Assembly (NCBI RefSeq): GCF_000341285.1
Contig: NW_005178465.1
Coordinates: 62,001-126,000, forward strand
Length of the DNA: 64,000 bases
Direction: 5' to 3'
DNA from: Galdieria sulphuraria
Taxonomy: Eukaryota > Rhodophyta > Bangiophyceae > Galdieriales > Galdieriaceae
The notes below the pieces were generated by a model. That model worked only from the letters and a program-made list of their open reading frames with translations. It did no database searches and was not told the origin of the DNA. Numbering within the stretch: position 1 is the first letter of the stretch; the number at the start of each line of letters is the position of its first letter. Both the position numbers and the translations under genes were made by a program. Shown piece by piece: positions 47,459 through 58,527 of the stretch.

Positions 47459-49036
47459 TCAAAGAATATCGTCATCTTCCTCATCTTCCTCTGCCAGAGT
47501 ATGGGCTAATTCCTGTTCTTCCTTTAATCTCTCTCGACGTTCTTCTAAGGTTTCGATGTCTTTTTTATCATTTTCCGGAAATCTCATTGCTCGAACAGTT
47601 TCATTGTGAATATCCAAACAGAATCGAATACGTTCATGGAAAGAATGCTGTGGTTCCATAGTCGCATAAAGGTACGTAGACTCTCGAGACTCAATATAAC
47701 CTTCCTTGTGATAGATAACAGCATCAATAACACCATCTCGAATCGCTTTTGCAACAATAAACTCAGCATCTCGCGCAGTGTCCAAATTCAACGACTTGCG
47801 TATATCTTCAATAGAAATTCGAGAATATGCGACTGTAAGCCGCTTCAAACCTGCTTTTATCACATTTTGACGCAATCGAGTTACCAGAGACGCTGTTCCA
47901 TCTCGTTCAAAAAATGGGTAAAAGTTATCGACGACTTGTTGGAAATAATGAAGGTCTCCATTTTTCACTCCACGAGCCAACTGCAAATAGGGTCCAAGTT
48001 CTTTTTGCATTCCTTCTTGTAGGAAAATCCTTCTTTCCGGTACTTCTCCCGTAAGCAACTGTACAAGGACTGCAAACTTTTGAGCTTGTGTGCGAAAACC
48101 AAGTGCAATATTTTGTGGTGCCTTTCGAAGTGCCTGAAGTAAACACCGCATGGCGTCACTATAGTCAAGTTGTATACAACGAATGCGACCCAAATAATAA
48201 AAGTACCGCGCCAGTTGATTATTACTTCTAGTTGCTGGGAACTTGGTCCGACTTACGAGTTTATCAGCTTGGTCATAGAGACGATAGTTGATATAGTTTC
48301 TCAACAATAAGTTTAGAAGCATTGCCTGACCTGCATAGTCGTGTCGCAGTACCGCTGTAGCGTGTGCTGCCAAAAGTGCTTCTCGAATATCTCTCAACTT
48401 GCCTGTACGTTCGTGCGCAAGGGACCAAAAATAATAACCTCTAGCCGAGATTTCGTCCAAAGTTCTACGATTAAAACCCTTCAAATATGTAACTAGCTTT
48501 GTGGTGCAATCGAGTGCCTCTTGCTTTTTCCCTAGGTCCACTAGATGGGCACTTGCAAGTAAATAAAGAAAAGCAATTATTTCAGGAAGCAGCGTCTCAG
48601 TACTCTCTCCAGTACCTTTTCTATGCTGCTTTTCCTCGCGTCGAACGTCGACTTCCATGGCACGACCGTTTTCGTCCATATGGGAACCACTTTCTGGAAG
48701 AAACCTCAAAAGTGATTGGAGCAGCGCCGATGAAGAGGAAGATCTGTTCTGTATTTGTTCTTGGATCACTTGATAGAGAATTTGTTCATTCAACTGTTTA
48801 CGAATCCTTGTAAAATGACGCAAAACACGTGAAATAAGTCTAAGTTCTTTGGTTAACACTGCAACTTCTAACAGGGCCAAATTCTTCCTCAGTCCTTGAA
48901 CAAGGTTATCCTAAAAGTGTGTAAAAAATAAATATAGCTACTTACCGGTGAGGACACTGTCAAGGTCATTGGGCTCTTTCGTGGAGTCTACCATACCATT
49001 CAAGTTGCCTTGGTCCATAGGCACTGCAGTTGCCAT
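47459..49036 (-). CDS. RPN3: 26S proteasome regulatory subunit RPN3 (PSMD3)
   Basis: Non-ATPase lid subunit. A short first exon (MATAVPMDQGNLNG) joins through an intron with an AAG acceptor to a 470-codon exon. The body is helical repeat sequence with EIIAFLYLLASAHLVDLGKK, ISARGYYFWSLAHERTGKL and YGxxA-type pairs, followed by the PCI domain (GLKRLTVAYSRISIEDIRKS, AEFIVAKAIRDGVIDAVI) and the family C-terminus RIRFCLDIHNETVRAMRFP. It ends in an acidic run. Length about 500 residues, normal. Confidence 0.93.
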
Positions 49037-49287
49037 GACGTTGTGTCAACAATTCTCCCGTTATTCTCCTAATTCTATAAGGAAAATGTCAAACACAATG
49101 GAAATAAAAAACTTGGATATTGATCAATAATCACTCTCTACAAATAGCTAAATACCAAATACTCTAAAGTTCTGTTGTAGCCCTTCTGTTGACAAATAGA
49201 GCTTTTCCACTTGGAAGCATGAGAGAAAGATATTCCATGAACAAAATAACTTCTTATTTGATTGATTGATTGATCGATTTGCGTTCC

Positions 49288-51450
49288 ATGACCAACCGAA
49301 AGTTACAAGCAGAAATAGACAAGGTGTTGAGAAAAGTTGAAGAAGGTGCTACTCAGTTTGAAGAAATATGGTTAAAGGTTTACGATTCTTCTTCCTTTGC
49401 ACAAAAGGAGAAACATGAAAACGACTTGAAAAGGGAGATTAAAAAGCTTCAGAGATTGCGCGACCAGTTGAAAGTGTGGCAGAATGACTCTTCGATAAAA
49501 GACAAAAGCAAGATTGACGCGTCAAGAAAACTTATTGAAGAGAAAATGGAAAAGTTCAAGGTTTGTGAGAGGGAAACTAAGACCAAAGCTTTTTCCAAAG
49601 AGGGGCTTTCCTTAGACAGGACGGATCCGAAGAACAGAGAAAAGCAAAGGATACGTGAATGGGTAACGGAATGTATCAATTCCCTTCGTGTACAGTGCGA
49701 TACGATGGAAGCTGAAGTAGAGTCGTTGTCCAAGTCGAAGAAGAAGAAGGGAGACAACGAGAAACTCGCTTCATTGACTCACCGACTTACTCGTCACCGT
49801 TATCATATTGATATGTTGGAACGGCTACTAAGAGCTGTGGATAACGAGAACGTTTCTTTTGAGGATGCAGCAGAATTGAAGGAAAGTGTGGAATATTATG
49901 TATATAATAATGACGACCCAGACTTTGTAGAGGACACCAGCGTTTACGAATCTTTGAACTTGGAAAAAGCTATCAACGTTATGCCTGCTTCAACTATTTC
50001 GTTAGAAAGTGGAATTATTTGCAAACCTGAAGATTCGAGCTCTTCAAGAACTTCAGAAGAGCTTACAGGGAAGACGAAAGCTACTGTGACGGACACAAGT
50101 GCTTCTCATTCGTCGAATCAAAAGATTTCAAGCACACAGCAGCCAACCGGAAATAAGGAAGTTTCTCCGAAAACAATTCTTTCCACAAAGGATAGCAACA
50201 ATAATAACAAAGGAGTTGGAAGTTCACCTCGTCCAAGTCAACCTTTTACAGCAAAGAACTATGCGGCGACCAAGAACAGCGGAACAAGTAATCCAGCAGC
50301 TACTAGTTCTCGTTCAGAAGGGAACGTATCTGTATCCAGCGCTTGGGGAAATGTTATCAATGCTGCAGGCAAATCACTAAACTCCGTAAACCAGTCGTTG
50401 AAGACTAGTCCTCCCAGAAGACCTTTTGCAGCTGCAGTGCTTGAAGGATTGCAGTCTTCTAAGAAGGACGAACGTTCTTCCTCTTCCGAAACTCCTGAAG
50501 AAGAGAATTTTTCTGTACAGAAACAGAATTCATTTGGGTATTCTACAGCAAACAAGTCTTCCTTTGCAGAATCAGAGAAGAAGGATGAAACAGGAAAGTT
50601 TTCCTCTCAGGTGAAGTTGGATCGATCCGCGAATTCCTCAAAATGGGTTCCACGCTCACAGGCATTGTCCTCCAGTGAAGAGTCGATAAAACTGGCAAAC
50701 AGAAAGACGAAACAAAGGATGGACGAGAATGTATCAAGCACATTAGGTCAAGAAGGTAGTGCTGAAGTTTCTGCTGAAGTATCGGAAGGAACACCGACAC
50801 TTTCAGGATCGAATGATAGTGATCGCTCGGATGGAGGAAAGGAAGTGGCAAGTAGTAGACTGTCTATGAGTTCTTCTCCAAGTAGTCCCAGTATTCAAGG
50901 TTCTTATCCTCCGAGCAAGCACTCGACTCCGTTTATCCAAAATGACACTAGTTTGACGGAAGGAGTTTTAGGTGGTGCATTTCGTCAAGAAGAAAGAGCT
51001 GCTACTCAAACTCTGTTAGATGCATCTTTGCGTTGTATGCCGGAACCTTTAGATGTTGATTTGCCAAAGAATTACATTCCTAGAAATCCCAGCAAATATG
51101 TTCCAACCTGTTTTCCCACTGCTCCTCCTCCTATGTTATTGAGTCCTTCATTATTTCAACATTTTGACACAGATACGCTATTTTTTATCTTTTATTTTCA
51201 GCCTGGAACCTATCAACAATATTTAGCGGCGAAAGAGTTGAAGAGACAGTCTTGGAGGTTTCATCGTAAATATATGACTTGGTTCCAACGACATGAGGAG
51301 CCTCAAGTGGTTGAAAGTGATTATGAACAAGGCACTTATGTATATTTTGACTATGCTTTGAATGATGACGCTGGATGGTGTCAAAGGATTAAATCAGAGT
51401 TTACTTTTGAATATGCTTACTTAGAAGACGAGTTACCCATAGATTCCTGA
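49288..51450 (+). CDS. NOT3: CCR4-NOT complex subunit NOT3/5
   Basis: Scaffold of the mRNA deadenylase complex. Intronless 720-residue frame. The N-terminal coiled coil matches CNOT3 closely (RKLQAEIDKVLRKVEEG, KLQRLRDQLKVWQNDSSIKD, ERETKTKAFSKEGLSL). A long Ser/Thr-rich disordered middle follows. The C-terminal NOT box reads DTDTLFFIFYFQPGTYQQYL, LKRQSWRFHRKYMTWFQRH and FEYAYLEDEL. The ATG at 49288 is chosen because the next residues TNRKLQAEIDK match the family start. The start is preceded by a short (GATT)n run. Confidence 0.95.
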   Translation: MTNRKLQAEIDKVLRKVEEGATQFEEIWLKVYDSSSFAQKEKHENDLKREIKKLQRLRDQLKVWQNDSSIKDKSKIDASRKLIEEKMEKFKVCERETKTKAFSKEGLSLDRTDPKNREKQRIREWVTECINSLRVQCDTMEAEVESLSKSKKKKGDNEKLASLTHRLTRHRYHIDMLERLLRAVDNENVSFEDAAELKESVEYYVYNNDDPDFVEDTSVYESLNLEKAINVMPASTISLESGIICKPEDSSSSRTSEELTGKTKATVTDTSASHSSNQKISSTQQPTGNKEVSPKTILSTKDSNNNNKGVGSSPRPSQPFTAKNYAATKNSGTSNPAATSSRSEGNVSVSSAWGNVINAAGKSLNSVNQSLKTSPPRRPFAAAVLEGLQSSKKDERSSSSETPEEENFSVQKQNSFGYSTANKSSFAESEKKDETGKFSSQVKLDRSANSSKWVPRSQALSSSEESIKLANRKTKQRMDENVSSTLGQEGSAEVSAEVSEGTPTLSGSNDSDRSDGGKEVASSRLSMSSSPSSPSIQGSYPPSKHSTPFIQNDTSLTEGVLGGAFRQEERAATQTLLDASLRCMPEPLDVDLPKNYIPRNPSKYVPTCFPTAPPPMLLSPSLFQHFDTDTLFFIFYFQPGTYQQYLAAKELKRQSWRFHRKYMTWFQRHEEPQVVESDYEQGTYVYFDYALNDDAGWCQRIKSEFTFEYAYLEDELPIDS

Positions 51451-51754
51451 TAACTGTGATTGGGATACTTCATATATCAACTTTTGAGTATCTACGAAGC
51501 ATTCAATAAATAGATAGTCACTGACAAGTTTCCAAGTTGCTTGGAAAAAAAGCTTGTTTCCCCTATTTCTCACACGACCGAAACCAGTGGAGTAGTAGAA
51601 TATAAGTTGTCGTTTTCCTACTTGACACTTAAAACTGTATACGAGTGTTCAACACATGGCAACTACACGAGTATCACCTGTCTATCATGGACACTAGAAC
51701 AAGACTCCGAGAACCGATGATAAAACAAAACAGATCATAACCTTGACTTTCACA

Positions 51755-52276
51755 ATGAATTTTGATCCAAAGCTGACATGTCATTCAGTAGAAGCAAATG
51801 ATTATTGTACCACTTGGCATTTCACACATCAAAGGAGTGGTCGGGAATTTCATATCTCAACCGATAAAAAATCTTTCCGTTGGGCAAAAGGTGTTGCGTC
51901 TTTTTTCTCTCATTCCACTCAATTGCATTTGGTTTTATACTGTTCTGGGCAATCGTGTATTGAAATGATCGTCTTCAACGCGATGACTTCTGAAGGGACA
52001 GCAGCTCGAGTAACATTAATGAAAAGAAGAAATAGTGACTCGTTATTACCATCACAAGCAGAAAGGTTGGTTATTGAAATATAGGGAAAGTCTATGTGTT
52101 GACTTTTGATGTCCAGCTTAAAGGAAGGCTTCAAAGAAGTAGAAGAAGAGCACAAAGAAGCCTTGAAAAGATTAGAGAAACGATATAAAAATGCTTTTAG
52201 ACAATTACACTTGAAACATAGAGTTTGCAAAGTATTGAAAACAAAGAGTTGTGAAGGGGCAAGTAAGGAAGGATAG
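51755..52276 (+). CDS. Hypothetical protein with beta-rich head and coiled-coil tail
   Basis: Two exons from ATG 51755 (MNFDPKLTCHSVEAND). The donor GTTGGT follows AERL's first two bases; the acceptor CAG precedes LKEGFKEVEEEHKEALKRLE. Joined in frame it gives about 155 residues: a head of about 105 residues with alternating hydrophobic strands (ATQLHLVLYCSG-like, CIEMIVFNAM) and a charged helix to the end. The head-plus-coil shape recalls XRCC4/PAXX-type proteins, but no diagnostic motif is present, so function is unknown. Confidence 0.5.
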
Positions 52277-52479
52277 TAACGCTACTAGAGTCTGAGGAAG
52301 AGGTGGTTGGGTGAATAATGTGTCTTCAACCTTGTTTTTCTGAGTTTCAGAAGAGAGTGATTGAAGAAGGAAACATTATCTTGATAAGTATTATTATTTG
52401 TATATAGGAATAGTTGTGGTTGTCGTGTGGTTGGAAATTACTTATCATAGATGAATTGCATTTCTATATAAATGTGGGG

Positions 52480-55400
52480 TCATAATTTATTGACAAGTTT
52501 CCACAAAGTAAGAGAGTGTTGAACAAGATACTGTTGCAACTGTGTTTGAGCGGAAAATGACCGATACTTGAAACAAACTCCAACTTCTCGAGCGACTGGT
52601 GCTAACCAACATGAAGACGTTTTCTTTCGTTGCAACAGCCTCTCTGCAGTGCACCTAGTCACAACACACCAGTAAAATTCCACAACCGGAGGTACCTTTT
52701 TCACTTACTTAAAAGCAAATAAACAAAGGTCACCAACCAATGACCAAGAAAGGGGAAAGGTACAGTCCACAGAACGAGCAACGTCACAAGTTGCCCTAGA
52801 GCGCACCAACCGTATCATACTCGGACAACAAGTATCCACTATGATTGGGAAACAAGGAACTTGCTGTTGGATGTCAAAACTTCTCTTTTGGAATAAAAAT
52901 ATTTGCCTTGAAAGGTGTGACGAGAGTTAACGAGTCCTCCCTTTTTGTGTAGCGACAAACTCGCACTTACCCGAAATACTTTATCGCAAATAGAAGACTC
53001 GCTTGAAATATGTTGAGAATGATTGTTCGCTGACTGTTGATATTAGCATCAATAAGTATAGCGTGGAACTAGTGAGAAGGAAGTGAACTGTATGTCTTGT
53101 AGAGAGCTAGTTTAACTCACCTTCATAGAAAAGACTTGTTGTGCTCTATGCAACAAAGTCTCCCTACATGATTCGGAAGCTTTACAAGATAGCGTGTCGT
53201 AGATGGACGACTCAAAATAACGTGAATAGTCAACAGTAATCTATATTTTGCCAATATGAAACCCTATATATATATTGATGGGACATATGGTTATTGATGA
53301 AACTTACCTCAAGGTTTTGACAGTGTATAAGTAGTCCACACCATGGCAACTGAATAACATTTCTTCTTGAGAATTGTTTTGATAGACCCTGTTCATTCGT
53401 CGTTTCTTCTCCTAGATGAGTACGAGTCTTGTTGCTATTGATACAAAGTCCATATTGGGGCGATCCATTGTTCATGACTTGAAGAAATTGTAATATCTTT
53501 TTCCTATCAGAACTAACATAGAGGAAGTCATCTACGAGCCGTAGACTCAAATGAACCTCCTTTTCTTGTTCAGTTGTTGAAAGATAAGGACTAAGACAAT
53601 GACGTTCGAAATGACCATAATAAAGGGAAGCGATTCTAGAAGAAAGCGTCATTCCTTGAGGTATTCCTTGTTTTTGATGATAAAGTCCATTTCGGAAAAG
53701 GACTATATTATTCATCAAACGTTGTTTCAACACATGTAGTATCGTTTCTCGTGAGAGAACAATTCGTGATACTTGATCGGTAATAATAGCCTTTCTGAAT
53801 TTGTTGGCAATCTTATTTCTGCATAATAATAGAAAATGAGACTCTTCAAGTGGATCGTTACAAACCACCTTCTCAAATTTGGTAAGAAAAGGATTGGCAT
53901 TTTGATGAGTCCTTATGCAGTTAATAAAACAGGATAATCGCTGTACAGCAGTAACTTACCTGAAAGTTGCACAAAAACGAAGAATAACATATTCATCTTC
54001 TTGGAAAAGTTCCGAAAGAATCCTTTCAGTTACAAGCCCAAGTTGAATGGTATCAAAAGCATTAGAAATATCTACGGCTGCCATATACATATGAGGCTTT
54101 CCTGCTGCTTTCCATTCTCGTTTTAGTTTCAACCACGCAAGATAAATCTCATCGAGTGACAATACACACGATGCGAAAAGAAGAGAGTTTTTTCGTCGTT
54201 CAAATTCCATGATGGCTTGTATATTCGTTAAAACATGATTGGTCAAGTTGGAGGTGTTTCTTCGTAATCGTATTGTTTTTCCCTTTTGCTTGAAACTCGA
54301 TTGGATTGGAATTTGTATTTTGCGTAGCCCTGAGGTTTTGGGAAGTAGTCGAAGTTGAGAAATGGTTGCAGACTCCTCCTTGAAAAAAATATAGAGTGAA
54401 TTCAGAATAACACCTACAAACCTACCTCGGAAATTAGTTGCACGTTGGAATGTAACCGTTGAAAGGAAGAAGAAGAAGCATGAAGAGAAGAATGAAAGAG
54501 ATTCTCAATACGTCTCCATACATCTACTCGATAATGTAAAATTCTTTTGCGGAACATTTCAGAGTCCGTGCTATAGAAACATGCAGTTAGAATAGGCTTC
54601 AGGATTGAAAAAACAATCCATCGTAGGAATAGATAGAATCTTCTTCGATTATACTGATATTGGGTTGGATTGCTCGTGTTCTAATGAATGGTCAACATAT
54701 TAATAACGAAAAAAAATGACTTACTTTGGATGCAATCCATGGTAAAGAGTAGAGATCCATCGATTGCATTAGTTGCTGAATGGAGAGTTCATCATCTCTT
54801 CTCAATCGAACTAACTGTGCCAACCATTTGTTGAATATATTTCTATTCCTAGTTGCACCCCAAAGTTGTTGTGGAATAATAAATGAACAGAGAGTAGCTA
54901 AAAATCTGGTAACTTGTCGTGGTCGCGAGTACCAATGCACCAAACGAGCAAAAAGCTCTTGCTGTTGCTGAGCATCATATGTGCCATTATTAATGAACTT
55001 GTCTTCTTCAAGGGACTTGTTGACAGATTCCACTCTTTTACAACTACCTTCAGATGCCAAACGAGCTCTCTTGCCAATAGGAATATCATACATTGGATGG
55101 TGCTTCCTTTTAAAACCACCTGTATGGGACTTGCTAGCAATAATATTGAAAGCTTGTGACGGCAAAGGACAACATCTTTTCAAGATTCCAAGAAGTTTGC
55201 ATTTCCTGCAACGTCGAATTACTTTCAACAACAATGGAAGAATTCTTCTGTTATGTCGAGAGATTCTCTGCTTCTTCATTATATTCAAGGTCTTTCTACT
55301 CTCACAAGTATCACTAGTGAGAGTCCATTTCTGGAAAATACTTTGATACAATATTCTTGCACCAGAAATGGTTGGTGACAACCTAGGAAACAATATGGGA

Positions 55401-56227
55401 GATTTTCCTCTTAATTGCAAAGGAGAATAGCGGCCTTTGTAAAGAATGGACTGAACTGTCCAACGGTCATTCTGTGAGGAGTCACATATTCGCTCTTTCC
55501 ACTGATTATACATTGTCTTGCAGCAGTCTTTAGATTTGTGTATGTTGTCACTGTGATTAGAAAGACTAACAATTGGTTCTCCACAAAGTTGTACCAAACA
55601 TCGATTCTTTCCGACTGGAAACAACAAAGTACATTTTGTCAACCAATATAACATTATTTCATCCCCAACAAATGCCAAAAGTTGTTGCCAAGGAGTGCTT
55701 TTTAGATGCTTAATAATAGTATTGGATGTCCATTGTTGCTGTAACGCAGCGGAATAATGATTGGCTGTCTTTCTTCCATACAATAGAACGTTTGTACTCG
55801 TGGATTTGGAAAGTTTGAGTACAGCGAGATCTACCAACTAGATAACATTTGATAGTCAACGAGAATAAATATGCAATCATATTCAACACTGTACCTCTGC
55901 TTGAGTTAAATATTGGCATCGATCTATTGCTTTGTCAGTTTTAGGATAACTGCAATTACTACAAATGATCAGGTTCCGACGTAAGTTTTCAAACTTTGGG
56001 TTTTTGTTATTTAGAGATGAGGGAGAGGTTGTCTTCATATAGAGCTGGTTACTTTGCAGTTGTTTCTTTCTTCTCTGTCGTCGCTTTTTGGAAGAAGATA
56101 AATTCGAATGGGACGGTTGTCTTGTAGATTCTAGAAAACTAGAAACACTATATACATATTGGAAATATTTTCTAGCTTCTTTTCGAAGCCTTCGCAAGGA
56201 TGTATTCGTTCTTCCATCCAATACCAT
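52480..56227 (-). CDS. TERT: Telomerase reverse transcriptase
   Basis: Catalytic subunit of telomerase, about 1,000 residues in nine or ten exons. TEN domain: RKYFQYVYSVSSFLE, LLAFVGDEIMLYWLTKCTLL, NRCLVQLCGEPI. RNA-binding domain: LATLCSFIIPQQLWGA and motif T ACFYSTDSEMFRKRIL. RT motifs: 1 LRLLPKTSGLRKI, A VDISNAFDTI, B' QGIPQGMTLSSRIASLYYGH, C LRLVDDFLYV, D INSNKTRT, E WCGLLIHCQNLE. The C-terminal extension continues ITVDYSRYFESSIYDT, NINSQRTIILNIFQASLLFA and ends KLVNKL. All three catalytic aspartates are present, and LVDD rather than the F/YxDD of retroelements confirms TERT. Introns of about 48 bases, such as 53914-53961, restore frame. Confidence 0.93.
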
Positions 56228-56258
56228 TTTGCTTGCGTATCTTCTTCACCCATCCATC

Positions 56259-56278
56259 CAGTCAGTCAGTCAGTCAGT
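56259..56278. repeat. (CAGT)5 microsatellite
   Basis: Five perfect CAGT units, 32 bases upstream of the TERT start codon, preceded by two CATC units. Confidence 0.9.
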
Positions 56279-56480
56279 CGTAACAAATTCAAAAAAAAAT
56301 ATGCCGCTCAAAGGCATTTTCTGATGACAAAACGAAAACTTTATTCAACGACGAGTAAAACAATGTCGAGTCACATATTTCCCACATTTCTTTCCTTTTT
56401 CCCAACTGCCAACTCAACCTTGAATATTCTACAAAAAAATAATATATGAATAACTGGTGTTGAGCAAAGTCGAATCAATC

Positions 56481-56895
56481 TTACTTTCCACCCATCTTCA
56501 TGATACGTTGTTGTTCGGCATACCAAGAAGAAAACGGAACCAACTTGGTGGTATAAACGTTTTGCAACTCTCTTCCACTGAAACCTCTTGACTAGAAAAT
56601 GGTGACAGAGTTTGTCGCTTCCTTGTCCATGCAACTTTCATACCTGACTAGGCTGACAATAGGTTATCTTAAAACAACGACCATCATTGGCAACCCCAGA
56701 GTTTTTATACTTGACACCGCCTAGAGTACCTAAGCTCGAACCATTCATGCCAAATGAAGAAGCCAGTACAGTAGCTTTCTTCATATAATTATTGTGGGAT
56801 TTTAGTTTGCTGGGACCACTGGGAGAAACTATAAAATGGCCTTTTGATATCTTAGTATGGCTAAAAGGACTCACGAGATGTACAAAAGCAAACAT
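56481..56895 (-). CDS. Phycobilisome small linker (CpcD/ApcC-like), plastid-targeted
   Basis: Two exons (56895-56644, 56591-56481) code 120 residues. The first 50-60 are a plastid transit peptide starting MFAFVHLVSPFSHTK, the red-algal type with an early phenylalanine. The mature part reads RCFKITYCQPSQ, then RELQNVYTTKLVPFSSWYAE and QQRIMKMGGK, matching the 7.8-kDa core linker of allophycocyanin (FKVTACVPSQ, RELQNTYFTKLVPYDNW, QQRIQKMGGK). It stops just after GGK, so the short final strand of cyanobacterial ApcC is missing. It caps or organises the antenna complex. This gene is the best marker that the host is a red alga. Confidence 0.88.
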
Positions 56896-57019
56896 GTTAT
56901 GGATAGAAAAACTAATAACAACTACACAACAGGGGAGGTTGAAGGGGAGATTGGCTCGAGTCTCTTCCCACCACAACAAGAAAATGACGATTCATCAATG
57001 TTCCATGAAAAATGGCCTT

Positions 57020-58466
57020 TTATTCAAATACAATGGAAACCGAGGAACCGAGTTTTTCCTTCAAAGCCAATTCAATTCCATATTTCTAACCTTATTCAAT
57101 CTTGTATCTTACAATGCATAAAACAACAAACTTACAATCTTATCAGGTCCTTGGTATAATAGAAACACTTGATTATTCTCTACACGACTGACCGAGATGG
57201 ACCCTCCCAAGCCTATGATTGCAGGTCTAATTTCTTCCAGTAAAGACTCACAACGCTCTTTTCTCATATAAGCATATTTCAAAAATCGAAATTATCATAC
57301 CTTCCAATGGAATAGTGGTCACGGAAGCCACTTCTGACTGCGCTACTATTTCTCCAATATTGGGAAACCGCTGTCTCAATATCCGTTCTATACCCAGCTT
57401 CATAGTGGTCGTTGAACTTGGACAAGTACCACAAGCACCTTGAAGTAATAATACAACATTACGATTGGTATCCACTGATAGTACTTTTACATTTCCTCCA
57501 TCCGACTCCAAATAAGGTCTCACCTCATCCAACACAAGATTCACATTCTCTACGGTCAGGAAACTACCACTTTCAGCTGTATTTGAGTTGGATCTTTCGT
57601 CAACTCTATTATTGTTCGCTACAACTTCGACTGACTCAAAAGGACTGGTCACTGCGTCCTGAAGAACCTTGTTGCTCTGTTGTTCGATCACTTTACTCCA
57701 GTCTCCTTCCGAAATAGCATGAATAGTGGGATCTCTTTCAAATATTTCCCGAGATTCTTCATCTATAAGAGAAGGATCAGCCATCGCCTTTCTCAATTTG
57801 AACTTCTTTTCCTCATAAGTAGACTTTCTTTCGGGTTCCACGTCACTTGCAACAAGCTGGGTTGCTTCCTTTATACTTTTGGCCCAAAGTTTAGACTCTT
57901 CATTAGTTGTTATGTTTCCTGGAGGCGTGAATCCCAATTCTGCGATCCAATCTTTTTGACACTGTTCCATTTCCACGCGCCGAGGAAAGTCCCAAGTCTT
58001 GAGTCTTAGCCACGCAACATCTCTATCTGAAAGCGCTTCTCGGTGTGCTTTCAAAGCAAAACAAACATCTCTAGATATTCCAATGAATCGAATATCACGG
58101 TTTGCATCATAAACTGCGTAAACTGCACCCACTTTCTCGTCTTCCATTCCATTAAGAAACAGGTCTACAGGCAACCAATTGGAACCATCCGACCGAAACT
58201 TGACTTGCTGCTTGCTTGGAGTTTTATGCTCTTCTTCTCCGCGTGAGTAAAGAGTTTCGTGTAGTGACCTGTGACCTTCTGGTATAGAGTTGTCATCTAT
58301 GATATAGTTGGAACTAAAGGGTGCATCTTTAAAGTCCTTATTCACACTTGCTTTCCAACATTGCGGCACTACTAGAAGTTTTCCCTTTTTAGTGTGTGAA
58401 ATGTTTCTAGTGCGGTAAAAACAACCAACTTGGATAGGACCACAGCTATGAAGAAACAACAACATA
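57020..58466 (-). CDS. GIY-YIG / NifU (NFU) fusion protein, organelle-targeted
   Basis: Three exons from ATG 58466 ([20 protein letters not shown], a transit-like start) to TAA 57020. Residues about 110-190 are GIY-YIG-like: [20 protein letters not shown], then [16 protein letters not shown] charged linker follows. The NFU domain carries [20 protein letters not shown] and the cluster-binding [20 protein letters not shown] with its CxxC. The last exons add a second, CxxC-less NFU-like unit ([41 protein letters not shown]). It probably hands Fe-S clusters to plastid or mitochondrial proteins; the role of the GIY-YIG part is unknown. Confidence 0.85.
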
Positions 58467-58527
58467 TGTGGCAACTGTTATCTCAAACCAATGAATCCAA
58501 ATCTCAATTTCATCATACGAATGATTT

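Noticed and set aside
49257-49287. Start of NOT3 at an in-frame TTG (49270) giving six more residues
   Set aside because: No ATG there; the ATG at 49288 is followed by sequence matching the family N-terminus.
53230-54246. Reverse-transcriptase motifs that might mark a retroelement
   Set aside because: Motif C is LVDD, TEN and T motifs are present, and there is no nuclease, gag-like part or flanking repeat. It is host telomerase.
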